Under the pieces are notes generated by a model. The model was not told the origin of the DNA. It saw only the letters and a list, made by a program, of their open reading frames with translations, and ran no database searches. From Pelodera strongyloides (Eukaryota; Nematoda; Chromadorea; Rhabditida; Rhabditidae), in assembly GCA_036852015.1 (NCBI GenBank), contig JAANDG010000412.1:62001-126000 (forward strand): DNA of 64,000 nucleotides, written 5' to 3'. Made by a program: the position numbers and the translations under genes. The number at the start of each line of letters is the position of its first letter. Positions within the stretch are counted from its first letter, which is position 1. Positions 1 through 11,243 of the stretch are shown here, one piece after another.

Positions 1-521
1 ACTCAAACGTGTGGTGCATGAAAATTGTAAGCAAAATAAATAGTAGAATATTGTTTGTGCAAGTAATAAGTTTTCTCCTCTACATACTGCATGGATACCA
101 ACAGTTACAAACTGTCATAGTCCCTTGCATACAAAATATATACTTGTGCAAGAGGGAGTGCTAGGCCGGGAAAGGGAAACTCAGCTTCGATGATGACGGA
201 GTGCACATATATACACCCCAAGACTCAGAACTTCCTAGCCTGGCACAGTAAGTCCAACTTCCAACAAATCATGTCAGCAAAACTTTGGCAATAGCTCCCT
301 CCTGCCCGTGGAAACGTTTATTATTAGGATGAGGAGGGAGAAACGAAACAGTGGAAATTCTTAAGTAACGGAGGTTCGACACTGCTTGCAAGTGACTTCC
401 GAAGTCCCATTTTGTATGCGTAGACAGCCGGAGTGCCAGGGAAGAGATACGAATGGGAACCCTAAAGAAACAAAATCTAATACTTGAGGCTGCATCCAGT
501 CAAGTACATAGTTAGTCAGTA

Positions 522-862
522 GGCCCTTTTTGAAGTTGAGCAGCTGTGTTAATCGAATGCGTGTTCCCCATTAAGGAAACAACAAAAAAAGTTGTCAAAC
601 GTTTCCCAGTTAAAAAGAAATGATTTTCAAAGTTCGCCTTTTCCATAGTAAACGCGTTTACTGAAACCCTGGCGTACCCGCCAGTGTCAATGGAGCCAAT
701 TTCAACTTTGCATGCGGATATCGGCAAATAGCAAGATTCAATATGCAGGGAATGCAAATTCGAATTTACATATTCAGTCGTCTATTTAATGCATATCTGG
801 TATGGAAACGCCAGTTACGTGTTTTTTTTTGCGCATTTTGACTGCAGACATATTCGCTTTAA
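522..862. mobile_element. TTAA-type MITE, family C, left end lost
   Basis: This stretch aligns along most of its length with 50948-51293. Shared blocks include a run with ATTAAGGAAACAACA, TAGTAAACGCGTTTACTG and CGAATTTACATATTCAGTCG. The right end reads ACATATTCGCTTTAA, matching ACATATTCCCTTTAA of the other copy. The first 15 or so bases of the full copy are absent on the left. No protein is encoded, so it would be non-autonomous. The terminal TTAA (859-862) is also the first TTAA of the next element. Confidence 0.75.
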
Positions 863-948
863 AGCGAAATGCCAGCTCCTTTGGAAAATTTGCATATGAT
901 AAGCAAATCCTATGTATCCTATGCTAATTTTGCGCGATCGTCCACGGC
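859..948. mobile_element. Half of a palindromic TTAA MITE, family A
   Basis: The sequence begins TTAAAGCGAAATGCCAGC and follows the left arm of the complete palindrome at 8369-8539 through its AT-rich core, then stops at the centre (near GTCCACGGC). The right arm is missing. It shares its TTAA with the end of the preceding element. Confidence 0.75.
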
Positions 949-1407
949 TATAGACAACCGCTCTGGACCAGTGTTTTGATGTAAGACTGATTTATTGCAT
1001 TAGCATATGTGTGCAATCCACGTTCGTATTCTAATTTGAGCTCTTTTAATCTGTATGTGCTAATGTTGACTGTAGTTTGCTCCGGGCATGAAGTTATCGC
1101 TGGAAGAATGCATATAGAATGAAATAATTTGAAACTATCGTTAAAATTAGACATACAATCTAAAACGAACTAAAATAATAATTGTGTCTCTAATAAAAAT
1201 GCTGGGAGCTCACAAGTTTATTTATAGTTGTTAAAATTTAACCTTACCATATACAAACTTAAATGGCATGGAAGGATGCAGCTTTTTATTAATGGTATGT
1301 TATAAATAATTTACATAATATTTCAAATATTAAACCATTCTCCCGCTGGACTGTTGATTTCACTTCCCTTTCGTCCGTAAGCAAACAGGCTTGGGGATAT
1401 CTTTGAC

Positions 1408-1480
1408 AAAATGGCGCAGCTGGTTAGTGCTTTCCCGGCTGTCCATACAACGGTGGTTCAATTCTAGTCACCAATGATTA
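1408..1480 (+). repeat. tRNA-derived SINE-like fragment
   Basis: An A-box-like stretch (TGGCGCAGCTGGTTAGTGC, 1412-1430) is followed about 25 bases later by a B-box-like GGTTCAATTCT (1455-1465), the internal RNA polymerase III promoter layout. No proper acceptor stem or anticodon arm can be drawn, so this is a tRNA relic or SINE head rather than a working tRNA. Confidence 0.5.
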
Positions 1481-1989
1481 CACATCCGTGTTACTGAGCG
1501 TATAATGCTGACAACTTGTCACTACTTCTGATGGTGTTTTGCATAACGTTTTGTTTACACGTTTGCTTCATTGTATTTGTTTTAGAAATCTCTTGAATGG
1601 GTTATAATCCAAACGTAATCAAACTATTCAACACAATGTTTTAGAAATTGGAAAAGCCGTAAGGCGTTGCCTATTTACATATTTACAAGTTCTGTTTTTT
1701 TTTTTGCCTCTTCACATTCTCAGTAAAACCCTTTGAATTTACACACATAACGTAGTAATCCACATCCATCACAAATTCTTTGCAGGTATAATTTCTTCTT
1801 GAATTGTTTCCAGAAATTCAGTGCCAACAATGGACTAAATTGTTAATTAATTAATATGCTATTTGAGAAATAATAAAAAGTTCAGTGATCAGTTTGTAAC
1901 TTGAAAGCGAAAGAAAACCTATACTGAACGTTTTACGCGGTGTGTTGCCCCCGTGTGAAAGGCAACCCACAGAGAACACCCATTGCTTG

Positions 1990-2075
1990 TCCGGTGGCGC
2001 AGTGACAGAAGCGTTGCTCACGCCAAATGTCTGCCAATGACCGAAAGTTTGACGTCTGCGAGGTTCAGTTTCGCT
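1990..2075 (+). repeat. tRNA-derived SINE-like fragment
   Basis: TGGCGCAGTGACAGAAGC (1995-2012) resembles an A box, and GAGGTTCAGTTTC (2060-2072) resembles a B box, about 50 bases apart. No cloverleaf can be completed. Confidence 0.4.
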
Positions 2076-2772
2076 CTTTCAGTGTAAGATCTGAGGTAAT
2101 CGACCTTTTCCTATTCGACATGGGAGTTTGTTTCTGATGTTTTGCCATCAATATAATGGACTCAATATGAAGACGTAGTCAGTAAATGTTGTATTTCATA
2201 CTCTTGATTTTCTATGTATGTACATTTGTAGCTCCAGAAATACGCATTTCATAAAGTAATTCGGTTTATTTTTTTCCTCGCCCAAAATAAAACTGCGTAA
2301 ACGGTCTGCTTGGATTATCCATGGAAAATGGTAGTATGTACATACACGATTTATTAGTTCAAATCTGGAAGCCCGTCGGTCGACCTTCGATCACATCGGG
2401 GGTACTACACATACACTTACACCAAAAGATACGTGGGAAAAATTTCAACAAATTGTAATTTTAATCTTTAATTGAGCGGAAGAAGATGATTCTGTACATA
2501 ACAAACGTGATTACATGATTGGTGCGCTGGAAACATGGGCATTCTTTCGTGGACAAGACTAAGACTGCGAGAAATTTGTGCCATCTCGACCCTCAACGCG
2601 AAACTCTGATGGTGTACGGCGAAAAAAATCAGGTGCACCTACATGTCACCCGTCACCTTGCAAGTCTTTCCCACAGTCTCGCAGGGTTCGCCCCGTGCTC
2701 TGAGAACCCTCACGCGAAAATCTGGCTAATTGTAAGTTTTTTAATCTGGCTAATTGTAAGTAAAACTAATTC

Positions 2773-2810
2773 AAATTCTAAGCGGCGCCATATGGCGCCG
2801 CTTAGAATTT
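2773..2810. repeat. 38-bp perfect palindrome
   Basis: The 18-base arm AAATTCTAAGCGGCGCCA is followed by TA and by its exact reverse complement. The GC-rich core includes GGCGCC twice around CATATG. Just upstream, TCTGGCTAATTGTAAGT is repeated directly (near 2722 and 2743). It could be the tip of a foldback element or a cruciform-forming site. Confidence 0.8.
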
Positions 2811-3202
2811 TCGCGCCAGGATTGCGCCACGCACCACCAATCAGTGTTATCTACTCCGAGATCGGGACATCAGGACCCAGGACAGGGCATTTGCGATAAA
2901 GTCATGTGCTTTGAACATTCTATTAAACTTCCGTTCCTTGAATAAAGGAGCACTCTCTTGTTCTTCAGCTGGGAACTTTCTTTTAAATTTCGATTCAATG
3001 CCTCAGTTGCATTTGAGTGTATGGGATGTAAGTACTGGTCTTGCATTCTAACATTCAACTGTAGAAATCTCAATATTTATTTATTCTTAAAAACCCAGTG
3101 TCGAACCAATGTGTACGGTTTGTACGGTACCTTACTGCACATCGAGAAAAAAGTAATATGTGCAAAGAAGCCATTCCGTCTTACTTTGTGTGAACTTATC
3201 AT

Positions 3203-3262
3203 GTTATCTTATTATATAAAGGAGAAGAGTTTACTTTTTTGTTTGTGTGAACATAACGAAAT
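3203..3262. repeat. Dispersed repeat, second copy at 37126-37182
   Basis: TCTTATTATATAAAGGAGA, then GTTTACTTTTTT, a TTGTGTGA block and ACGAAA occur in the same order at 37126-37182. The tRNA-like piece at 3311-3392 lies about 50 bases downstream of this copy. Confidence 0.6.
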
Positions 3263-3310
3263 CCTTTCATAAAGAAAATTTTCTATTGTCAAAGAGCATA
3301 CAAAATCTTT

Positions 3311-3392
3311 GCGGCTGGCGAGATTCGAACCCACAGCAGCGCACTACCTCTCGATTCATCGTCCAACGCTCTACCTGTTGAGCTATGCTAGC
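3311..3392 (-). repeat. tRNA-derived SINE head or tRNA pseudogene
   Basis: On the minus strand TAGCTCAACAGGTAGAGC (D-arm/A box) is followed about 35 bases later by GGGTTCGAATCTCGCC (T-arm/B box). The T arm is tRNA-like, but the anticodon stem does not pair cleanly and the ends GCTAGCA and CAGCCGC do not form an acceptor stem. I read it as a SINE head or decayed tRNA. Confidence 0.55.
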
Positions 3393-4073
3393 TTATCACA
3401 AGCATAATCCTCTGCCCTACATACAGCACCTTCCAAATTTGCATGGTAGCATTAGTCGAGTGGTGATCCAAACTGATTATTATACGTTTCCACAATCAGA
3501 GACGTGTGAATGTGCGGGAGGAGAAAGAGACGAGAGTTAACTTTTTAAATTGTAGCAATCCTTTTTTAAATAGGGAAACAATCGGCCGAAGGCCAATTCC
3601 TCCAGTCGGAGAAGAGCCCGTAGGGCTCTTCGAACGGCTGGTCTATCTATGTGCCAGAAATAATATGCATACATTATGCTCTGCAATACATTGATCAGAA
3701 TAGCGAGGAATATTTAGAAAATTGCAATAAATATTGTGTAAAGTGGGAAGAAGGCGAGTACGCTCTGGTATCTGATTCTTCACTGATTATTTGAAAGGAC
3801 TTTTTTTCGTTTTCAATATTTCAATTGTATTTCAGTGCATTATATGTAAGTACTGGTCTAGTAGCGGTACTACAGGCTACGGGAGAAGGCGAGACTGACA
3901 AAAGATAAAAGCTCATGCCGAAAAATGCAGATAAAAATCAAAGATGTTGTAAACGGAGCAAACATGGAAAACAAACATGGACATGAAAAACTAAAGGGAA
4001 TTGAAAATGTGAGTTTGGTTCATTTTGTCACTATAGAACTTGTCATTTTATACTTTTAGTCATCATATCCATA

Positions 4074-4838
4074 TCAGGTCATGTTCATATCACGAATGCA
4101 CATATTCAATTCATCATTGCACATGTATCCAATACGACAATCGTGGTCAGATTCACAGTAGTTGATAGACACTAAAACAAGAACATTCTCGATAAAACTG
4201 TATGTTCATAAGTACCTCAACGAAATAGGACACCTCTTTATTGTTAGAAAACACATGATGGACATGGTCACTCAATTTATTTATCTGTGACAGGAGTTCG
4301 CTGTCTACTTGTTTAAGCACACAACTTGCAGTGTTCAAGTAATAATCAGAAGTATCAAACCAAAACACAAACTCACTCTGTTTATGCTGGCAGCTACCTC
4401 CCCAGGTTCCGTCATAGCAGAGACATATATTTGTAGTCCATAGGTAGGAGTTTAGTTTTACCAATCTACCATTGGATGAACATTCAGAATCATGAGATAC
4501 TCGTACAGAATCTAAAATTTGCATATGTATGGTGATGAAAGCAAGGTTAAAGTTTGGCCGGCGCTCGGCCTACAAGAAACTGGTGTGGCAAGGCGTGGCG
4601 GCCCACCCATTTCGGGCGTACCGACCCAGTTTCCTCAATGAGTTGATTCCACATAAAATTATACATTTAATACGAACTAACAACAGTTCAGACAAGGTGA
4701 GTTTAGCTGAGACTAGAAACATTTATGAGTAGAGTGGTGCATGTAAACCGTAAACGTACCTTTATTGTCATGATATTGAATATATCTTGCATTAACAGAA
4801 AGAGTTAGAATCAGAAGCAAGAGCAGGGTCGGTTTCAT
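4074..4838 (-). CDS. Small secreted cysteine-rich protein
   Basis: I do not recognise this gene; it is built from three exons whose phases agree: 4760-4838, 4377-4511 and 4074-4171, giving 103 residues. The start codon at 4838 opens a textbook signal peptide (MKP, then a run of leucines, ending near SVNA). The mature part has an EGF-like pattern (C, then ICLC, DGTWGG, C) and a second module with C-x5-C-x5-C-x6-C (YCESDHDC to MC). Introns start GTACGT and GTGAGT and end TTTTAG. A secreted or extracellular role is inferred from the signal peptide and paired cysteines. Skipping the second intron gives a longer frame through 4153 that loses the C-terminal module, so the spliced form is preferred. 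Confidence 0.6.
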
Positions 4839-6949
4839 GTTGTTTCTAAGCCTTTGGGAATATGAGTGTCGGAAAGTTGTTTAATAAACGTATGGCTCTT
4901 ACCAGTACATTCACGTTCCATTCTTGTAGTAGATAACGTAATCACAAGGAGTTTTTCCAGTCGTTGTTGCCCATATCACCCATAGATAAAGACGTAATAC
5001 TTTGTTTGCAATTTTTGCGCAAGAATATTCTCTAAACACAATGTTTAATTACAAATTTACCAATAATTACTAAATATAATTCCACCGGGTCCGATGCTAA
5101 AGTAAAAGGTTGAAGTTTATTTGTTGCGAGTTGGTACGTACGCAAAAGATTTAGGCCCAGAATTGTGTGTCTCTGCATTGTAACGTTGTTGAAGGACTCT
5201 ACAACGTTATGGCTATGTATGTTACATATCGTACAATAAGGAAACTTGGCCGGTGCGCCACATACACTCGGCCCGAAATTGGAACTGCTCCCAGCCGTTG
5301 TGTGAGGAATTCTTATGGGGTTTGCAAGTATGCCCGATTTTCCTTGCAAGTATCGAAAAATTTACCGTATCTTGGCACTACACGAGCATATCTACAGGCA
5401 GTTTTTACGACCGATCGCCACGGGACCAATTGTTCAACAAAAAATGTCTTTGATGGCGGATTTTCTATAGTGCGGATGTGTCAAAGTTACGGTAAAGTTG
5501 TGTAAAAAGCACACGATTTTGCGAATTGATACTTGCAAGGAAAACTCGCGGTTTTTGGCATACTTGCAAACCCCATTAGAGTTGGTTCAAATTTTTGCAC
5601 TGATGAATAATCTTCCAACCCAATCCATGTCAAATGATATTTCTTCTAAGGCTTTGTTTTTAAGTAGTTTTGCTTCCTGATTCAATCTTTGTGTAGCATG
5701 TTTTATGTATGGATTTGTCATCAAACGTGCCAGAGGCTGGGTTCCGACGGTTTAGAAATGTTATCGCGAATTAATAGAAACCTTTCTACATAATATGCAT
5801 AGTATATTTGATTTGATAATTTACTCGTCATTTAACAACTTCTATCACATTTCTGCAAATTCTGTCGATAAGCTCCACTTCTTCCCAGTTTGTTATCAAT
5901 TCTGTGTTTTTTGGGGTCAGAAATTCAGAAAAGATGATTGTCTAAATAAACGCCAACCCCTCTTAAAAATACATTTTGTAACTTTCATTTCAATGAATAA
6001 ATCAGTGAAAAAAACACACACTGTAAGATGCGAATCTTTATTTATAACTATCAGTAAATATAGAATATTGTGAATCATTTTTTAATCATTTTTTCGGACT
6101 AGCCAGTCTTGAATACCTGAAAAGAAAGAAGTTTTAGTTTCTTTCATTGAAGAGTTCGATGTAATAAAACAGTTTTCTATATATATAATAGTATTTATTG
6201 TAGCTTGTAATTTACAAACGCTCATGTAGGTGGTTCTAGCCCATTAAGGTTGCCCGAATAAGAGTTCAAGTAAGATTTTAACAAATGTGCTTTAAAGCGG
6301 TATAACAGCCAGTCGTTGAAACCTATGTTGGACGCTGAAACTACGCGATTTTTAGTCAATTATATTCGCTAGCACACGACATATGGGAACGGAGTTATCC
6401 AACATACAATTCAAAAACCAGATGTTATATCGTTTTAACAACTACTGAGACAGAGCTAAATTAGCCATACTTCAAGAGAAGAGAAACTTCGACAAAAGCG
6501 GGAACTCAAAATCGAACATCTTTCTTGATACTACGTTCGCTTGAGCCTGAAACAGGCAAGCTAATGGTGTGTTTTGACAGAAAACTACCGTATTCGGGCC
6601 CAATCTCAGAAAGATGTTTGTCAGGTACGGTTCGAGATGATTGGGAACGTTCACTGGGAATAATTACCATGATCTGCTGCCTCTCACTGACTTTTCTCTC
6701 TTGCTTTTTGGTTCTCCGGCCGAGGCGGGACGATTGACACGGATTGTACGCTCGATGTTCCTATAAAGGGATAGATTATTAGTACATGACATGACTAAGG
6801 GTTTATGAATATAAACAATGGTCATTTCATTTTTTGGATAGCTCATTGTCTTCTTATATAATATTTGTTTATGGGAACGACATCGACCACCGTTTTGAAG
6901 AAAAGAAGCATGCTTGTTACAGATAACCACGGATAACCATTGTAAAATA
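4839..6949. other. Gap without recognised gene
   Basis: The stretch between the secreted-protein gene and the 3' end of the kinase holds one 260-bp terminal-inverted-repeat element (5316-5575). The remainder is AT-rich sequence in which I see no conserved exon. Confidence 0.6.
5316..5575. mobile_element. 260-bp MITE with TTA duplication
   Basis: Both ends read TGGGGTTTGCAAGTATGCC inward, and the inverted similarity continues past TTTCCTTGCAAGTATC. TTA flanks both sides (5313-5315 and 5576-5578), as a 3-bp target duplication would. A relative with diverged ends but the same interior (TTGGCACTACACGAG) lies at 38827-39116. A 3-bp TTA/TAA duplication is typical of the PIF/Harbinger superfamily; that assignment is an inference. 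Confidence 0.8.
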
Positions 6950-9900
6950 TTAAGTAAAATTAAAAATAAATGTTGACATTGCTTTCCGTGCCAAAATCAA
7001 GTTAAGTGCTAACTTTGACAATTCCTTCATTGTCCACCTTTGATTGGGGTTCTCCGACCAACATTTCACAATGATCATCTGCTGAAGATCAGCCGGTACT
7101 TCTGGAGGAAGGGGCATACGGTAGCCCTCCTTTACCTGGAAATTGAAATTTTTAGCCTACCGTAATACATAATACGAAAACAGGCCATACTTATATAAAA
7201 ATATAATTTTATAAAAAGGTGATGTAGTATGAGAGACGATACCTTTACATTGACATCGGCCACTGTAAATCCGGGATATGGTTCGATGCCATTGCTGAAG
7301 ATTTCCCAACACAAAATGCCTGAAAGAAGTCGTTATTTATCTTACACGAAGTATATCTTCTTAGTTTGCTACCTACACATGCGAGCCTGATATATAAACC
7401 TAGTAGTACACCTAGGTCACCCACCATAACTAAAAACGTCGGTCTTCTGCGTGTAGACGGCAGTTTTCAGGGTTTCCGGGGCCAGCCATCTAATTGGCAC
7501 CCTTTTGTGCGGGTCCATTTGATAGACTGTTCCCTCACGTGTAAGTCCAAAGTCAGAGATTTTTACCTGAAACATGTGTTTTGGATTTATGAGAGGAGAG
7601 AGAGAGAGAGAGAGAGAGAAAATTAATAGAAATGCAGTCTTTGTGTCGTGGTCGCTAAGGTGAACTAACCAGAAATAGAAATGGAATACAAACTTGAAGA
7701 ATTAGTACCTTGTTGTCTCCATACAAACAGTTTCTCGCGGCAATATCCCTGTGCAGAACCTCTTTTGTGTGAAGGTATTCGATGCCAAAAGCAGACTGGA
7801 AATTCCAATTAAAACTCCTGACTTGAATTACTTCCTGAGTTGGGAATTTTGAGGGAATATAATATGCAGGCATGCTACCGTACCTGAGCAACCATCTCCA
7901 TTTTCTGTTCCAAAGGACAACTATTCTTTTGGAGGAAAGAGTCCAGAGCGCCTTGATTTGCCAGTTCCATCACGACCATTAGAGGTTCTTGGCCGGCTGC
8001 GACGCCGTAAAACTAAAGTAAATTATGATAAGCGCTAAAAGAAACTCACCGGTATGTTTGATTATTTATTCATGCGTGTTCACACACATGTGTTTTCATA
8101 TAATACGACTAATCGAATTCCTTGTAAGACATGCTATTGATTCAGTACCCGAGAATACTAAAGTATGGGCAGCACCGCGAGGTAAGTGTACGAGTGTATA
8201 AATAAAGGATACACACCAACACACCTTCACGACGTTTGGATGGTCGAAGTTCCTCATGAGACGGGCCTCGCGCATGATTTCCTTGATTTGTTCCTTTGTG
8301 AGTACTTCGAGTTTTGCCTGCAATTTTGAAATTTTAACGAAATACAAATTTGACGATAATCTAGTACTTTAAAGCGAAATGCTAGCCGCTTTGGAAAATT
8401 TGCATATGATAAGCAAATCCTATGTATCCTATGCTAATTTTGTACGATTGCCGTGGACGATCGTACAAAATTAGCATAGGATACATAGGATTTGCTTATC
8501 ATATGCAAATTTTCCAAAGCGGCTAGCATTTCGCTTTAATACTGAGACGGATCGCGTGGAGAGCGAAAGGGAACGAGCAACAGTGAGAGAGAGAGCGAGG
8601 GAAGAGAGAGAGGGACAGAGAGAGAGAGGGAGAGAGAGATGGGAGAGAGAGAGAGAGAGAGAACTGCGAACATATTTTTTGTTACGAATTGAAGATTCTC
8701 ACCAGCTTGATAGCCACATCGACGGTGCCTCTGAACGTGCCGCGTTTCAACTTTCCTTTGTGCACCTAAATTTCCTCTGTATTTGTCGTTATTTAACCTG
8801 TCTTTTGTATCTCACGTCACTGAGGAGGATCCTAACCAAGAAAGAATAGGGTAGCAGGGAACTAGGAAAGGGGAATAACTAGGAATAATAATCATAATAA
8901 AACATTATAAACATCTGCTGCCAGATCCACTCACCTCACCAAAAGCTCCCTCTCCCAACTTTTTCGTACATTCAATATCGGCATGCTCCAACTCCCATCC
9001 TTGGCGTACTATTGGATTAACTAAGACGATCGTGATATTCTAAAAGTCACATTACGAACATTACGCAGAGGAAGTGGGGTGTCAATTCCGGCCGCACTCT
9101 TTTTGTGCGCCAAATGAGTGCGGTTGTTCATATGAAAATCGATCAAACGTACAATGATGTGATGCACGAATTAAAGTATACAGTAGTTGACAAATAAATT
9201 AAATGAACCCGCCGACGCCACAGTCTCTTTCGTCTTCATAAAGTGATTGATCATTAGCGATATCGAATGAAATGATTTCTTGTCAATACTGAATGTGCCT
9301 TCATTATGGAAGATCACATAGTGCTTGATCTAAACGAGTTTATATGTGGATCAAAGTGTATATCAAAGTTCAACACATAAGGTTGGATTAACTGACATTC
9401 ATCTATTTTGGTTCTTACTCTACGCAAGTGACGAATAGATTAAGACGGCAACTTTATAATCAGTTGTAACTTATATTTATGCTAAACCACTTACTCCGAC
9501 ATCCTCCCCCAGCCTGCTGTCGTGCATTATCGAAAGGACAAACGCCCTCGGTTGTCCGGCTTTTGGCTCTGTTGTACGCACAAGAAAATCTCCATTTCTA
9601 CGTAGAAGCAACTGAAAAAGGGTTAAAATATTATGCATTCCAAGCCGAATATTACCTTTAATATTAGGTGCATCTGATATGAGTTTTCCTCGTTTAAATA
9701 ATTTAAGATTTTGATTATTGCCTACAGCAATATTTCCGCCCTTACACGAATAATGAGAAAGCACCTATCTAGCCAAACTTTCATTGACGCACATGAAACA
9801 AAACAACAGTTCTCAGAGTGCAACGAGGTTTAAGATAAGTGAATAAGTTTGTTTCAAAACGTCAACCCATATCGCCCACGATGCCCACCTTGATATCCTC

Positions 9901-9954
9901 TCTGGGCAGCAGTCCATGGTACCACTTCTCCTTCGCTAGCTGCTTATCGACCAT
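6950..9954 (-). CDS. SH2-domain tyrosine kinase, Fer-related worm type
   Basis: A cytoplasmic protein tyrosine kinase of 388 residues in 11 exons: 9889-9954, 9495-9611, 9209-9329, 8935-9020, 8703-8765, 8225-8317, 7884-8012, 7709-7795, 7425-7566, 7243-7319, 6950-7135. All phases agree. The SH2 domain starts almost at the first residue ([13 protein letters not shown], then [10 protein letters not shown] with the phosphotyrosine-binding Arg). The kinase domain shows [11 protein letters not shown], a helix-C Glu (IMREARLM), [11 protein letters not shown], an activation-loop Tyr (EGTVYQMD) and WLAPE. There is no F-BAR domain or long N-terminus as in vertebrate FER/FES. Such short SH2-kinases, including the sperm kinase SPE-8, are expanded in nematodes. 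It probably phosphorylates tyrosines on partners recruited through the SH2 domain; substrates are unknown. A palindromic element lies in the intron at 8318-8702. Confidence 0.9.
8369..8539. mobile_element. Complete palindromic TTAA MITE, family A
   Basis: The 171-bp sequence starts and ends with TTAA and is almost one hairpin: arms of roughly 75-80 bases beginning TTAAAGCGAAATGCTAGCCG, with a loop near TGCCGTGGACG. It lies in a kinase intron. Copies are at 63362-63533 and, as a half, at 859-948. There is no coding capacity. Confidence 0.88.
8556..8663. repeat. GA-rich simple repeat
   Basis: An impure (GA)n tract directly follows the palindromic element in the kinase intron. A shorter pure tract sits at about 7594-7619 in the intron between the exons at 7425-7566 and 7709-7795. 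Confidence 0.85.
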
Positions 9955-11243
9955 TTTGTTAAGTGATAAAACCAAATAAAATTCTCAGCAGTAGTAAAAA
10001 GTGACCGTAAGCAGAAAAATTCACCTTTATGGGAAATGGTTTGGTATGCTAATGTGATGAAGAAGTTGATCAACATTGGTGGTTTACCTGCGTTGAATAT
10101 GCTCCACAAATGTGATGAACCATAAGCATAGCATGTTTCACGGAAAATCACATATGACCTCCAAAACGCCGCGCAGTTGAATTGGCGTGCCGGAGGCGAG
10201 CGAATGCTCTGGTCTTCAACCGCGAACGCCCCTTCTTTTTGCCCCCCTACGCGGCTGGCCGGGGGCCCCCTGCGCGGTTGGCTGGGGGTGCGCTGCGCGG
10301 TTGAGCTCCCCGAGGCACCGCGCACCCAGCCGCGTAGTTTGCATACTACGCGGCTGGGCGCGCCCCCTCTGCGCGGTACGCGGTTGACTACGCCCGCACT
10401 GGAAACTGCGCGGCTGGCTACGCGTGCACTCCAATTTGCGCGGCTGGCAGAAGGGGCGCTGCGCACCCAGGAACGTAGTGGTGTGCAATCAAAGTTGGCG
10501 CACCTATGGCGCGCTTTTCTTATTCCTGCGAGCTATCTCACTTTCTTTCAACGTACCTCAAAAACGTCGCAGGTGCGCCACGTTGCACACGCTTTGTCGC
10601 CTTAGGTGCCGCAACCGCGGAGGTTAATAGTTACACGTTACACGGTTACATCTGCATTCCCATAAACTCGAAAACGCACATAATAAGTGCTCCTTTCAAC
10701 GCGCACACGGAAGGTTTACTGTAGATGTTTCTCGTCTTTGAATCGATGTTAGTTTTAGCTACGCCTGATCCAAGGAGACCATATTTCAACGATGAAAACT
10801 ACGTGTTGCCACCATACTCATTGTCAAACGAACCCCTTCCCTGGACAGCAACCGTGCTACCCAAAAAACAATTGTTGTTATGCCAAGTCCTCTTTATGGA
10901 TAACGCAATGACATTATACCCCTGTTATTCGATCCTGAATTTTCCAGCTACATGTGATGCTAGAGTAGTGCTAGAGTAGTAAGCTGTGTTCATTTCAATA
11001 GTACGTTTAATGACGATGCAATTATTCTTGCGATCTTAACTGACAAACAAAGCAAGTCCCACATAAAACACGTTCCCAATATAAAGATTTATTAATATTG
11101 TTTGCGATTGACGAGCACAGAATATGTTTTAACTGGACACGATTACAGTATGACGAATCAATGCAACGGAGAATTGATAAAAACGCAAATTCTACAGATA
11201 CAGTAGACCACAAGACTCAAAGTGTAATCTTTCCCCTTTTTCT
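9955..11243. other. Gap with GC-rich repeat island
   Basis: Upstream of the kinase the sequence contains a GC-rich block (about 10170-10480) and then ordinary AT-rich DNA to the next gene. I see no conserved exon. Long overlapping frames across the GC block in several phases are a by-product of its composition. Confidence 0.6.
10170..10480. repeat. GC-rich island of CGCGGCTGGC-like units
   Basis: GCGCGGCTGGC, GCGCGGTTGGC and close variants recur many times. A hairpin with 14-base arms (CCCAGCCGCGTAGT, 10325-10338, and its complement at 10345-10358) sits in the middle. The segment with CGTGCACTCCAATTTGCGCG near 10420-10441 reappears inverted near 57130-57152. Confidence 0.7.

Larger units (their letters stand above)
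1..4073. other. Gene-poor region with repeats
   Basis: No exon chain with splice signals and conserved protein sequence could be found on either strand. The stretch holds a diverged TTAA-type element (522-862) abutting half of a second one (859-948), tRNA-like pieces near 1408, 1995 and 3311, a 38-bp perfect palindrome at 2773-2810, and a dispersed repeat at 3203-3262. The open frames here are short and look random. Confidence 0.6.

Noticed and set aside
3311..3392. Functional tRNA gene
   Set aside because: The acceptor stem does not pair and the anticodon arm is broken, although A and B boxes are good.
7366..7626. Plus-strand 86-codon frame
   Set aside because: It is the opposite strand of the kinase exon containing DFG and WLAPE, and ends in a GA repeat.
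10177..10627. Several long overlapping open frames on both strands
   Set aside because: They lie in a GC-rich repeat block where stop codons are rare; frames overlap in all phases, with no splice or family support.
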